From Rostrohypoxylon terebratum (Eukaryota; Ascomycota; Sordariomycetes; Xylariales; Hypoxylaceae), in the NCBI GenBank assembly GCA_022497145.1, contig MU385936.1, forward strand, positions 62,001 to 126,000: DNA of 64,000 bases. Direction: 5' to 3'. Below are positions 12,608 through 24,736 of this stretch, in pieces (position 1 is the first letter of the stretch; every line of letters begins with the position of its first letter). The notes under the pieces are model-generated. The model saw only the letters and a program-made list of their open reading frames with translations, did not search any database and had not been told where the DNA came from. The translations under genes were made by a program, and so were the position numbers.

Positions 12608-13619
12608 TCACTCCCGATTACTCACCCCCCAACCGAAATCAGGTGAATGAATTGAGGTTACGAGGAGAATAGGTGCGCGTCTTTTGATAATCGCACATTC
12701 GCCTTGCACTTCGAGTCTGTCTGAGAGATATTAGCAAGGGTGCCGAGTTGCCCTTGATGACTTTTTCCCCGCACAGAGACCGAAGAGGCTTATCGCACGA
12801 AAAGGACGCGAATTTCTAGATAGCCGTGAATACATAGGATCTCTGAATATAAAGACTGCCCTGAATACCCCCAAATATTATATGTTTCATAGATGATGAT
12901 ACGCCTCAATTTTGTGCTAAAGGAGCTTGTCCCATTACGCCGCAAAATTATATCTATGAATGTATTGGATTCCTACTAGGTAGATAAGTAGGTACCTTGT
13001 CGAATTAATTATTAGGTGCACCATAGCAGTTTACAAAGTACCTGGAGGGTTGCCTTGATATTGACTCGTATAGGACCTACTAGGTATTGTACCTTTGAGC
13101 AATAGAAACTTTCTAAGGTTACAAAGGGCATTTCAGCTTCAGAACCACCTAGGACCTAGGTCTATGTACGTCCTATTATAACCCACTAGGTACCTGTATG
13201 TAGATAAGTACCTACTAGGTCGTACATACCTAGTATACAACGGTCTCTAAAGGTTCCGGGGTTCAAGCGGTTTTCAGGACACGACCTGCCGTAACATTGT
13301 AAAAACAGGCGATCTTGCGGCAAGCGATAGTGCCCAAATGCACGAACCTGTCTTTTTTTATTAGGTACTAGAGTGTACACAGTCTACTTTTTTGGATTGC
13401 GTACTGCATTTCCGGCCTTCAATTATATGGGGCACACAGTGAGACTTTGCAAGGTATCGACGCAGTACATATCTACCATTGAAGTAACTTCAAGGTTCTC
13501 AGAGCAGGGTTTCAGCACACTAACGTTGTTTGCACAGAAGCGGGTTCTTTCGGTATTAAAATACTGAACTTGAAGCACGGTGCTCCTCCTGTCGAGGTAC
13601 GACAGTAGTCAGCAGAAGA
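12608..13619. other. Spacer between helicase and SbcCD-like gene
   Basis: No gene supported. It is AT-rich, with several CCTAGG/ACCTAGGT and TAGGTA microrepeats around 12970-13230 (for example CCTAGG at 13148 and 13155). It must hold the terminator of the helicase and the promoter of the gene at 13620. Confidence 0.55.
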
Positions 13620-16600
13620 ATGAAGGTCAAACCCCGATGGTTGCTGGCGAGCGACATTCACTTCAGGCTTCATGACCTCGACCGCATCATCCGTACGGCC
13701 GATTGGATTGCATCCATTCCCAACGAACATAACATCTCACGTGCCATTATCTGCGGTGATGTCTTCACAGCGCGCACCTCGCTGCAGACAAATGTGCTGG
13801 CGGCATGCTATCACTTCCTGGGCAAGCTGGCAAGCGCTGTGCCGCATATGAATGTTATTTTGGGCAACCATGACCTAGCGTATCGTCGCGATTACACCAC
13901 CTCTGCTTTAGAAGCGTTAGCTATAGATCGGCTAGCCCCGTTTGTGACGCTCCACACAGAAATTGCCTGTCATACTTGGGATAAGAGACGTGTACTTGTG
14001 ATGCCATTCCGAGAGGATCAAGGCGAGATCATCAAATACATCCGAGAATTAGATCCGAAGGCTGCGATAGATACAGTCGGATTTGGACATTTGGCAATAA
14101 ACCGAGCCATAATGCAAAAGCACACCGTCAATCCCCGGACTGGAATGCCCGGTTTGCCTTCTACATACCCAGGTCTTACCAGTGCAAGTGAGTTTTCGTC
14201 GCTGGCGAGGACATTTACAGGACACTTTCATAACCACCAAACGATCTTCCAAGCTGCAAATAAAGAAAGCCGAGATCCCCAAGGAAGCATCACGTACATC
14301 GGGGCGCCATTACAGCTCAACTGGGCGGATCTATTCGATACGAAGAGGGGTGTCATCTTACTCGATCCTGAAACCTTGGGGTTTGAACATATCGAAAATC
14401 CGCATGCGGAGGGTTACACGTGCGTTGAAGTACAAGAGGTGCTAGCGGATCAGGTTGACGCGGAAAGAATTCGAGATAAGCATGTTATGGTTACGGGGAA
14501 AATGTCAATGGGCAAGTACATCTCTACTAGAGATCGTCTTATCAAAATCGGAGTGCGTAGTGTGAGGGACGAGAAATATGTTGCGTCGGAATCGCAGTCC
14601 GGCCAAATGGGTCTCGGCAAGACTGCACTCCCCGCTGATATCGAGTATCAGCAAACCCAGGAAGAGAGTCAAATCTCAAAAGAGGCAGAAATCACTCGAC
14701 CTGACATCGTTGACCCCCATGCTGCCTTTTCACAAGAATTTTCAACCGGCAAGGTAGAGCTTGAGCCAATTGATCTGGTTGGACTTGTCGACGAATATGT
14801 ATCCTCTCTAGGTCTCGACTCTACCCTTGAGGATCGGCGGGATACTCTTTCGCTCGTAGGAAAGAGGCTATTCAATATTCATGATAATAGCGGCTGCGAG
14901 ATAAAGTATAAGGATTTGCTCAACCATTCAGCCCCTCCTACGATGTTCATCCCCAAAAATGATGCTTTACAGGCATCCACGGCAGAAACTATATTTGCTG
15001 CAAACCCCATTGCGATCGATATCACAAATTTCCTCGGCATTCAAGGCACTCTCAGTCTAGATTTCAAGCATCACTTCCAACCGGGCATAAACATGATAGT
15101 AGGACACAACGGGGCGGGGAAGAGTACACTCATTGAGGCAATCGTGTGGTGCCAGTTTGGACAGTGTATTCGTGGCGGACTTGGTGTAAATGAAGTTGTC
15201 AACGATGTTGCCGGGAAGAACTGCAGCGTCCGTCTAACATTCGCCAATGGATACACTATTTCACGATTTCGGAAGCATAGCGAATTCCGCAACCGTGTGA
15301 TTGTAGAAAAAGACGGCATAATCCAAACGCAATTTGAAGGGGCGGATTCTAGGAATACCCAGGCATCTATCGACAACCTACTAGGAATCGACTTCGATAC
15401 ATTTATCAGGATAATCCTACTCGGGAACGAGAGTGCTCCAAGCTTCTTGAATTCCACAACGCTCCAGAAAAGGCAATTAATCGAGTTGGTTCTAGGTCTA
15501 GAGGTCCTAGATGGGTGCTCAGATACATGCAGCTCAATGCTAAGTCAAGTCGATGAAGAGCTTGAGGATACGCGGTCGCAACTTGAAGGAGACACGCATA
15601 AGTTGGAGGATCTGAAGATTCGGATCAATCAGCTAGACCAGAAACTAAGACCCCTCCAGAAAGAGGTGGAATCTCTTTCCAATCAAATGGAAAACAAGAA
15701 ACAAAAGCACGAGAGAGTTCTGCGCGAGAAAGATCTGAAGTTTGATAAGCTCAAGCAAATCCTCGAGGCCGAGCTGCTTTTACCAGATTTGGAACCCGAG
15801 CTTCTAAGGCTTTCCAATGATATTGGCCCAGCGCAAGATGAAGTAAATAGACTTGGCGTCCTAGCCAAGCTCGCCCAAGCTCGCTCGCTTTATGAGCGCG
15901 AGCGACTAATCATCCAGCAAGAGATGATGGCTGCGAAAGCGCAGCTTCATTCTCTCGATGTATTTCTGCAACGTCTCCTTGACGAGAATGAAAAACTGGA
16001 AATTCCATCTCAAGCTATCGAAGATGACACCCCCAAAAGAGACAATACTCGTAGCATTGAAAGTTTTCTACAAAACATCACAATTGCCTTCCAAAAGTTT
16101 TTGGACTTGGTCCTTAACATCATTAGCCCAGCGGCAAGAGAGAGAACCAGGATTAGGGGAGAGGTTGCTCTCAAGGCCATGAAAGCTAGACAACAGTGGG
16201 ACGAGCACTTGAAGGCGATAATTACACTCGCTAACAAAGGTGCTGCCACGCAAGGCAAAATCGCAAGCATGACAGACAGCATATCCAGCCTTCCCCGCAA
16301 TGTAGCTATCCAGGCTCAGCTCAGCGAGAACGAGGTACGCCTCGCCTTGCAGAAATTGACAACAGACGAAGCAATGGAAATTCCTAATCGATTGAGTGCA
16401 GCAATAGATGGACTAAAGACCCTAACCGATCGGCATACTGAACTACGGCGCAAATTCGAAAGGCAGGAACGGGAACGACTTGGCAAGCAACGTGCGGTCG
16501 AAGAGCAAGAGAAGGATATAGAAAAGATTAAAAAAGACTGGGCAGACTCTACAAGTAAAGATCATCTTTCACTCGCAAAAAAGGAGCAGGAAATTACCAC

Positions 16601-17345
16601 TTACAAAGGGATTCTGGTCACGGAGGCCGAATCCCTCGGCTTACTCGACAGCCAAGTCGTCGATTTGAGCAAAAGAGTTACTAGATTACATTCCGACCGC
16701 GAAATATTCGCCTTCTGGCAGACGGCACTCACGCGTCGCCAAGTTGCAGCCTCAAAGACCACATTCCGCCGTTATGTTATCGGGCGCCATTTAGGCGAGC
16801 TCAACAAGCTACTCGCGCAGATCCTGATGGTCATGTACCAGGATGCGCACCTTGCACATAGCATGATGGCTAGTACCCTCAAGGCTTTGTATGAAGACGA
16901 GGATAGCGAAATCGACGATGGCGATTCAGAAAAGACTACCGTCCTCGAACCCTCTCTATCCATGACCTCAACCCTAGGGTACTCGAAGAAAAGCGGTGGC
17001 GAACGCAAGCGCGTTGATCTCGCTCTATTCTTCGCGTTATTCGTCATGAGCGAGGCTAGAAGCCCGCATAGGGCAGGTTACATGCTTGTAGATGAGGCGT
17101 TCGACGGTTTGGATACGGCGGGACAAGTAGCAGTGCTGAAGATGTGCCGGTGGATGACGGGACGCTTAGCCTACGTATTCGTGATCACGCATAGCCAGAC
17201 GTTCATCGCGCTGGCGGAGGATGGGAACGGGGCTGAGGGCGTTACTAGTGCCGGGGTGATTACTGCAAAGGCGGGGGATAAGGGGACGGAGTTGGAGGTC
17301 AATGGAGTGAAAATCAGTCCCTCCTTTGAGGAAGAAGAGGCTTAG
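13620..17345 (+). CDS. SbcD(Mre11)-SbcC(Rad50)-like nuclease-ATPase fusion
   Basis: A single uninterrupted ORF of 1241 residues. Residues 1-330 are a calcineurin-like Mre11/SbcD nuclease with apparently intact metal ligands: SDIH (D12, H14), GD (D47), GNHD (N83-H84), H157, and GHFH (H202, H204). Residues about 460-620 resemble the N-terminal half of a Rad50/SbcC ATPase, with Walker A GHNGAGKST at 495-503. Residues about 625-1050 are charged, heptad-like coiled-coil arms. The C-terminal half has the signature SGGERKR from 1125, Walker B LVDEAFDGLD (D1158-E1159), and a switch histidine in ITHSQ (H1191). In the Mre11-Rad50 family these two subunits are normally separate and act on DNA ends. No CXXC zinc-hook motif is visible in the arms. 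No intron is present, whereas all confident neighbours are split. It is not the canonical fungal MRE11 or RAD50, so an additional role is inferred. Confidence 0.9.
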   Translation: MKVKPRWLLASDIHFRLHDLDRIIRTADWIASIPNEHNISRAIICGDVFTARTSLQTNVLAACYHFLGKLASAVPHMNVILGNHDLAYRRDYTTSALEALAIDRLAPFVTLHTEIACHTWDKRRVLVMPFREDQGEIIKYIRELDPKAAIDTVGFGHLAINRAIMQKHTVNPRTGMPGLPSTYPGLTSASEFSSLARTFTGHFHNHQTIFQAANKESRDPQGSITYIGAPLQLNWADLFDTKRGVILLDPETLGFEHIENPHAEGYTCVEVQEVLADQVDAERIRDKHVMVTGKMSMGKYISTRDRLIKIGVRSVRDEKYVASESQSGQMGLGKTALPADIEYQQTQEESQISKEAEITRPDIVDPHAAFSQEFSTGKVELEPIDLVGLVDEYVSSLGLDSTLEDRRDTLSLVGKRLFNIHDNSGCEIKYKDLLNHSAPPTMFIPKNDALQASTAETIFAANPIAIDITNFLGIQGTLSLDFKHHFQPGINMIVGHNGAGKSTLIEAIVWCQFGQCIRGGLGVNEVVNDVAGKNCSVRLTFANGYTISRFRKHSEFRNRVIVEKDGIIQTQFEGADSRNTQASIDNLLGIDFDTFIRIILLGNESAPSFLNSTTLQKRQLIELVLGLEVLDGCSDTCSSMLSQVDEELEDTRSQLEGDTHKLEDLKIRINQLDQKLRPLQKEVESLSNQMENKKQKHERVLREKDLKFDKLKQILEAELLLPDLEPELLRLSNDIGPAQDEVNRLGVLAKLAQARSLYERERLIIQQEMMAAKAQLHSLDVFLQRLLDENEKLEIPSQAIEDDTPKRDNTRSIESFLQNITIAFQKFLDLVLNIISPAARERTRIRGEVALKAMKARQQWDEHLKAIITLANKGAATQGKIASMTDSISSLPRNVAIQAQLSENEVRLALQKLTTDEAMEIPNRLSAAIDGLKTLTDRHTELRRKFERQERERLGKQRAVEEQEKDIEKIKKDWADSTSKDHLSLAKKEQEITTYKGILVTEAESLGLLDSQVVDLSKRVTRLHSDREIFAFWQTALTRRQVAASKTTFRRYVIGRHLGELNKLLAQILMVMYQDAHLAHSMMASTLKALYEDEDSEIDDGDSEKTTVLEPSLSMTSTLGYSKKSGGERKRVDLALFFALFVMSEARSPHRAGYMLVDEAFDGLDTAGQVAVLKMCRWMTGRLAYVFVITHSQTFIALAEDGNGAEGVTSAGVITAKAGDKGTELEVNGVKISPSFEEEEA

Positions 17346-20300
17346 AGATCTCCGGTTCGTCCGGTTGTGCTGTGGTCGTGTTGTAATCATCTTCATATCA
17401 TGATTTGTCGGTGCTTTTCATAGAAGACTGAGCAGTAGGCATCGGTCATCACATCTATTCTACGTAATAGATAGAGAAATGAAACCATCCCCATTCTAAT
17501 ACTTGATTATTCATCTATGTGCCTAGGTATCAACTCGTATCCGAGATCTCCAAATTTCCAAAATTCACTATCCGGAAGCTCCGGATACACCTAACAGCCC
17601 GTCCTCTTCACCTCTTCACCATCGAGCAGACACCGTAACACTTACCCCTCAAATATCGATGCAGAATATTGGTTCGGCGAGGAGCTATTAGAAAGGAATA
17701 ATCTCGGAATGAAGAATGGACCCCCTCGGTATGAGTAAGACGGGGAAAAGGGGAGGGGTAGAGAGACGGGAACAGGCAGACGCCATGGCTTAAGCTGTGG
17801 TTCCACACACACACCTTACTAGTAGAGTGGTACTTGCGCCGCTCTGATTTTTCTTCTTCTCTCGGCGATAGGGATTGGGATAGGGGTTTGGCGTTTTGGC
17901 GTTTGTTAGTGAATAGGTGCCTAGGCACCTACCTACCTGTTGTTTCACCTCAATATGATATATTACTGACTATTGGACAAATATCAGAGAGGTCATAATT
18001 CATATTAACGTAAACGTGATGTATACGATGCCGTCTAAGCTACATGATATGGGCTACTTAAGTGGCTTTGCCGACAATGCTGCGGTGGGTGCTATACATC
18101 GGGTATAAGCACACCTAGACACTTACCCATGTACCTACTAAGGTGCTAATCCGTTCATCCACGCCCTTCCGTCGTCCATACCTACCTAAAGGGGTACCGT
18201 AGATGAAGTGTGATGCAGTTTAATTTAGTCTGATGCATCAGGTACTTGTGCCTCCCCTATTACTAATTCGGTGTCTCGAAATTGTACCTCACAGCCCTCG
18301 GGGTGAGAGGGTTGTTGTAGAGACGGCAATAGCAATAGCGATGATAGAAACCAGATCCAAGGTCTCCCATTCAACATGCATGATGCCCTATGGGCCTTGG
18401 ACTGGCCCATCGATGAAACACTTAGGTAAAGACGTACTGGGACTCGGAGTATAAGGATTGGATTTTAACAGGAGGATTCGCAGTTCCGCCGAAAAGGCAT
18501 TTGTGCATCGTAACACGCCCTAATCATATGCGCGCTGAGTAACCGGAAAAGGACCCGGGATGTTTCTCTCCCAGCCACCATCTACCTAGGTCCTAGGTAA
18601 GCACATACCCATTCAGAAACTCAAACGCCGTGGACTTGACCAGACAGCCAGACAGCGCAGCACGCTGATTCAGCACAGGGGAATGTGCACAGTGGAAAGA
18701 CCGGGGCAGATGAGTGATCTCCGGGTTGGAGCTCCAGCTTAGCAATCTTCCGGTGCTGACATATCACATCCACTATCTCACCTTACCCACCAGGCCGCGG
18801 CACCAGCAGCAGCAAACGGCTCAGACGGCGGGCGAGCGAGCAGCGCGCTGTTACGTATGCTGTACTTCGTAGGTAGCGATGCTTTCCCTGAGCCGTGCGT
18901 TACCCAGCACCTGATTACACGACCCAGGATTTCTAATACGTCACCTGCCAGCCTGCCTAAGCCGTGGGTCATTACGCATTACCTACCTGTAGGTAACCAA
19001 CCTGCCTGCTTGTCTGTAGCAACCCGTCACAATTATCGCCGACGGACAGGCATCCAATACCCAACGAAAGCCGTTCTCCCGCTGGGGCCGGGAAAGTCGT
19101 CTCTTAACGCCGGAACGTGTACTCACCTGCCTGCCTGCCTACCTAGCCAATCCCTACCTACCCATGCTTCACCACCAGCGCATTAAGGCCGTATGGGAAC
19201 GGAGCAAAAGCGGGAAGGGAAAACAACTCACCTATATCAAACTACAACATGTATATGCCACCCCCGGCTCTCACCTACCCCCCTATCCCACCATTCACCG
19301 CGTCCCCAAAAAATCGCCCGTGTCCTTCACGCCGTGGCGTTCGCATCGTGCGCTGTACATACATAGTAAAATACCGCGTAAAATATGGGTCTACCTACCT
19401 GGTGTTGTACCTACATAACATCCCCCTCCAGTATCCACTACCATGAATCCACGCGTGTGCTTAACTCCTATTGGCCACACCCCTCTCCTAGCGCGTGTCC
19501 CATTACCCCTTCCGGCAGCACGCTAAGAACGATTGGCTACCGTCCACCCTCCCCCAAACTCCGTCCAGACAGGCAAGAAACCTCGGTCCTTGGCTTCGGA
19601 TTGGTTATGTTCCACTTACCTACGCAGTACCTACCTATCTACCTACCTCATATGATATCTAGGACCTAAAAGTCCGGGACGGGAAAAACGATTGTCTGGA
19701 TGGTAGATTAGGTGCACGGGAAGTACGGGCGTACCACTTAGGTGGTAGTATGGAGCCAAAAAAGAAAGAAAAAACGCTAGGGGAAATTTCACGTCAGTCA
19801 TGTTGACGATAGGTATGACTCACCCGTCCGTGGGCCCCACGTTTAGGCCCCCATCCTCCCCTCCCCCTTTTAGCCACGATGGCTTCTTTTGACTTGTTGC
19901 CTTTCCGCTGACGAGCTACAAACCTGCCTCACATCAGCAGACGAGGGGTAGGTAGAAGACAAAGAGAGAAGAGGAAATAGTATGATTCGGTACCTTCGTG
20001 CCGGCTATCAAAATGTGTAGGTTTCTTAGTTTAATCACCTCGCGACGGTGAGATCGAATCTCGTGTCAATTTCAGCTTCTTCCTCTTGGCAATCTCGGGA
20101 GACGTCAATCTCTCAAGATCCAAAAACTTGATCGGCTTCTTTTTTGAGCTCAAAGGTCAGTACTCTCGGTGCACACAAGTTTTCACGTGATAGACAGAAC
20201 AAAAAGCTGGCAACTCAACATGGATAGTAGTAATAAACCGTTGTCTTTTTTCTTTTTTCGTTGCGTTTTTCCAGCTTGAGGAAGCTTGTTATCAGAATTT

Positions 20301-21046
20301 CATACTATCTGCGGAGGTTGTGTGTCTCTCTCTCAAAGCTCTCTAATAGCAGGTTTTAATATCGCTTTGCTTAGGCATGTACCTCGATACTTCTCTCGAA
20401 ACTCGATTGCGCAACACCTTTTCAGGCGAGATAGTAATATAAACAAGAATGTCCTTATGCGCCTGTTTTGCTCGTACCTACTTGGTCGAAGGACAAACGG
20501 GCATCCGTTTTTCGACGAGTGCCAGAAATATCGATCGGCGGGTTCGGGGGTACGAATAATCGCCGGCCGCACGAATCAAGTAAAGACAAGAATTCATCTC
20601 GTTGCGCTCGAGGCTTCTGCATCGACTGCTGGCTTGCCATGTTTCTCAAGCTTCGCCTCCTCGCCCTTTGCTAGTATCTCCGCCGCTGCCACTCAACTAG
20701 CCATTATTGATTTGAACAATCACTATGATTATCCCCTCCGGAACACCATTAGAAACGACAACCCATCTTCCTGTTCACTCGTACACAAGCAACTACCCAC
20801 CTTCCGTCTCCATATGCTGTGATCCTGGAAATGCATGAATCGAGAGAAAAATAGACATTTTTTTCGCCTGTGCCATTGACCTCTGTCGCGATTCTCTATA
20901 AACTATGCCGACTTCCAAAACGTGGTATCAAGCCGTCGAATCCCTCCCCTATTGTCAAACAAAGGAAATACTTGAATATTGTCACAAGGGATATTTGTCG
21001 TCGGGTGCGGTAAATACCTAAACATGCTGTAGATAGCAAATAAATT
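17346..21046. other. 3.7 kb spacer
   Basis: The two flanking genes converge here. No domain-bearing ORF or consistent exon chain was found. The stretch 18950-19680 is rich in CTACC/CCTGC repeats. A tRNA-like GAGATCGAATCTC arm near 20050 has no matching A box. The ORF at 20286-20822 has no recognisable features. Confidence 0.55.
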
Positions 21047-23190
21047 CTAGTGGAGGATACCTCGCCACATGCCTGGTCCACCGGGTCCGCCAACAGCAGG
21101 GTGAATCGCGGGGATGACATATGTTCGGGCATCGGTCGAGCAGCAGAAGCGTTTTCGACCACCGTTTGATTGAACTGGGGTCTGCTGGTTGCCTAGATCC
21201 ATAGATGTAAGACCACGAACCATGGAGTCGTGACCTTCTCTTTCGGCAATGCTGTAGTATTGGGTGCTTAACATCTCTCGAACATTCTCCTGCAGGGAAT
21301 TGTCAATTGATGAAGGCCGACTTCGCTTTAGTCTGGCGGGCAGCTGGGGCTGAGGGTTCGCTCTCTGCTGGTAACTGTGAAGTTCCTGTAGAGCACGAGC
21401 AGCATTTGTGGCGTCGTCCAGTTCGCAACCTCGAGCCAACGGCGTTTCCATTGACATCTGAACCAAATCTTTACCCACCGTGCCGGTGTATGATTCGGGA
21501 GAGGATGTGATGCAATTCTCTTCGTAATCTTCCGGTACCGAAGTGATGATGGGTCTTAAACTCTGCCTCTCACTGCATAGCTTCGCGTATCGGCATCGCG
21601 CCTGAACATCCAATTTGGTGGACGGCGCGCTGGCCAACGACGAAGCAGATGAGATAGAGGATGAGCGAGACGTACGAGACGAATCAGAGATCATCGATTC
21701 CGGTGAAGATGCTGTCGAAATAGAATTGGCAAGAGAAGAACGTCGGGTTGAAACGTAACTCATAGGCGAAGAACTGATAGAGCCAGGCCATCGGTCCATA
21801 TTCTGGGAGGCGGAAACATTTGCGGCTTGCGCCATCGCGAATCCCATGGAACCTTTTCCGCTGAGGAGACAAGTAGCAACAGTCGCAGCCGGTGTGCTGA
21901 ACCCGATTGACTGCGGAGTGAGCCGAGGGGTAGGTAGTAAACCCAAAGCAGGAGCAAATCGACCTGGAGTATGTACAGTGGCCGGTGCGGGCTCCATAAC
22001 GAAAGGGACCTTGAAAGTCTTGGGCGTAGGCAAATCACCCGTATAACTAGAAGCATCTGAGGGAGGAGAGGATGCTGGCAGGGACGGGGTTGGTGTGGTA
22101 TCCCGGAAATCGATCGCTGAAGGACTCAACGGGATGAGATCCTCGATATTATTTAACTCAGGTTCGAGATTAAGAATTAGATCCCTCCACTCTTTCTGTT
22201 GTTGATCTACAATTTGGGAACAGGCTGACCCAGATGACGGCGGCTGCGACGGCGTGTGCTTCAGAACTATCTCGGTCCATCGTTTGAAGACGGCATCTGT
22301 AATATGAAGTTTCCACTTTACAGCTTCCAAGAATGCCATTTCGTTTTGGTTAATCTCTTGGGTCGCAAGTCCTGATATCTTGCTCCAAGCTCGGGCGGAG
22401 TAGTTGCGATCTTGCAGATACTTGGAGGCCAGAATCAAGGCAGCTAGAAACATCCGGCGGCCACACTGGAGCACTCTGCTGGCGTGGATATCGTCGGGTT
22501 GTTCCATAGTGAAATCATGGTTCGGGACATGGGGCTTGATCAGTATCAGATAATAAAGGGCAACTTGCAAAGTAGAATAGCTCGTGCGAGATCGGCGTAG
22601 AGTTTCTTGAATGAAAGTGCGCAGAGGTAACACGGCTTTGGGACCCATTTCCTGTCGATGGAATACGGAAGACAGTGGCCAAATCGCTTCTACAATCTGG
22701 GTCGATGAATCTAAAGGAGTTGAGCTCGGAACAGGGGGGGTATTGGAATATTTCGTAGTTGCTTACCAACGAGGCTATCGACAAAGTTCACCTTGCGATC
22801 ACTTTGGCGAACTAGAGGCGGAGGACATCCGGACCTGGTAATCGCACCGCTATTGGTGCGTCGTGGATTACGGCGAAGCTCTTGCGGAACTTCGGCTGGT
22901 TGCGACTGTGTTGGCCAACAGGTGTTAAGTGAGATCTGGCTGCATGCAACCTCAGATCTGGAGGGCCTAGATAGGCGGGTATAGGAGTAAGAAGCACATT
23001 GTTCCGACGAATCAGAAGCGCATGTGGAAATAGTAGTATCGTCCGAGGACTGGGAAGATGCTTCGGACCAAACCGAGGATGCGGAGGAGGAGGCGGAGGA
23101 GGCTATAGAGGAGCTATATGGTCCATTTTGGGAGGAGTGTTGGGAGGATTTCATAAAAGAAGGCAACGCATCAATATCGTTGCACATCAT
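21047..23190 (-). CDS. Pho85-type cyclin (PCL family, Pcl1/Pcl2/Pcl5-like)
   Basis: Two exons, 23190-22767 and 22710-21047, with a 56-nt intron (GTAAGC...TTTAG) in phase 1; 695 residues. The N-terminal 140 residues are Ser-rich. The cyclin box spans about 172-285 and includes FIQETLRRSRTSYSTLQVAL and the PCL hallmark GRRMFLAALILASKYLQDRN, then YSARAWSKISGL and EMAFLEAVKWKLHI. The C-terminal 400 residues are Ser/Thr/Pro-rich with many SP/TP sites and likely disordered, consistent with kinase control and rapid turnover. PCL cyclins activate the Pho85 kinase in G1, morphogenesis or amino-acid signalling; the exact subtype cannot be fixed. The first ATG in frame is MMCNDID at 23190; the open frame extends upstream only through a TTG. 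Confidence 0.88.
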
Positions 23191-24612
23191 CTTGAGAAGA
23201 CAAAGGTACAAAGTTTCTAGGACTAAATACCTCCAGTCGTCTGTCGAGCAGAGTCAAAACCGAGTAGATCGATATACCGAGAGATGGATTCGTGAATTCT
23301 TTTTTTAATCGACTGGAAGGCCCTACAATAGCAGCATAGTATGGCTATTGTAAAGCAACAGATGGATCGAAAAAGAGTTGGGTTCTAGACACGAGTGCCT
23401 CTAACCAGAGTTTCACGAACGATCAAACCGGCAGACAGAGCGGGACAGACGACTGGAGTAAATGATATCGATTTCGCAACCTGCATCGTGCGATTATTTG
23501 TTTCTACCAGGAAACAAAAGGGCTGGTGGGTTTAGGACAGCAGTCGCACCAGCTAGATATGCATCAAGCTGCGCTTCTACTTGACCAAAAATAAATAATT
23601 GGAAATCACGAGGCGAATTGGGTTTGAATTTGTTTTTTTTTTTGGTTCTGATTTTGGAGTCGCGAGTTGCGATGCGGGTTAAGACGGCTTCTCGAGGAGT
23701 TAGATTATCGGAATGTCGGGGTCGGCGCAGAACGCGATTTGGGGGTTGAATAATCGTTGGCGCCGGATTGGCTGGCGATGTGTTGTGTAAGAAATCGATT
23801 TATGCAAGGTACAAGCCCTCAAGCTGCAACCATTCTTTTTTTACTCTAGTACCGTAGAATATGCATGTGATATATCGTTGGTACTGTTGTTTGATATTGA
23901 TTGATATTGGGATATTGAGATATTGTAGGACCTGGAGATAAGAGACAAAAATTCAAAGGTGGGATTCCACGTGGAAATATCAACCCTTTTAAGTCGCAAT
24001 ATTTGAAGTTATACCTGAGGCGAATAGGCGTCAAGATTAGGTAGATGACACGGTACGTACGGCACGGTACAGGTTAGAATGGTGAATGGTGAAAGACGGT
24101 AGAGAGGAGAGGGAGTGAAGAGAAGAATGGTGAGTCTTTAGTCGCGTGGTCCGAGTCGTACTGTGGCACTGTGGTGATGTTGTACTCAAGTTGTAAGAAA
24201 GAAAGGACCAAGAACTAAAAGTGACTTAATGACTTGATGACCAAGTGAAGGCGAGGACGATGGCGAAACCGAAGATTGGCGACAGGGTATGTACGGGTAT
24301 TTTAGTCGAAAGTGGCTTTTTGCCTTTGGGTTGGTAAACCGTAAAGGTCAGGTACCGATTCGATGACTCTTTCTTTGCTGGTGTGAGGTGGCGAAGACAA
24401 GTCCGATCATTACCGCTAAGTGGGCTGTTTGTATAGGTGGTCGCTGCGCTGAACCTTCTGGGAACAGTCGAACCTTGGGAATCCTTGGGACGCTGCGAGC
24501 CTGGGTAATACTAGGTACCTAGGTACTGCACTACTCAGGGAGTCAGGGGTGGTCGGTGCGTACTAGGCAATGTTCAATGTTCTTCCCAACTGGCGCTAAT
24601 TGGGTGGTGGTC

Positions 24613-24639
24613 TGCAGTCTGGCAGTCTGGCAGTCCGGT
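24613..24639. repeat. 8-bp tandem repeat (CAGTCTGG-like)
   Basis: Three adjacent copies of CAGTCTGG, the last diverged to CAGTCCGG, lie upstream of the cyclin leader. Confidence 0.7.
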
Positions 24640-24702
24640 GTCCTAAATTTCCAAGCCCAGTAAAAAAGCAACCCCTACTGTACCCCAGTACTTAGGTAAT
24701 TC

Positions 24703-24736
24703 CAAGTTCCAGAAGTTCCAGAAGTTCAGAAATTCA
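24703..24736. repeat. 9-bp tandem repeat (AGTTCCAGA-like)
   Basis: About three copies of AGTTCCAGA form alternating TTCNNGAA half-sites. This resembles a heat-shock element, but the spacing between GAA and the next TTC is one base instead of two, so a regulatory reading is only suggestive. Confidence 0.6.

Noticed and set aside
20035..20080. tRNA-like arm (GAGATCGAATCTC)
   Set aside because: The T-loop lacks the usual TTC start and no A box, anticodon arm or acceptor pairing could be found around it on either strand.
20286..20822. 178-codon plus-strand ORF
   Set aside because: No family resemblance, no signal peptide or helix pattern, and overlapping minus-strand ORFs of similar type; treated as chance.
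22711..23211. Cyclin start at 23211
   Set aside because: The first codon there is TTG on the minus strand; the first ATG in frame is at 23190.
24703..24736. Heat-shock element upstream of the cyclin
   Set aside because: GAA and the next TTC are separated by one base rather than two, and the site lies about 1.5 kb upstream; kept only as a tandem repeat.
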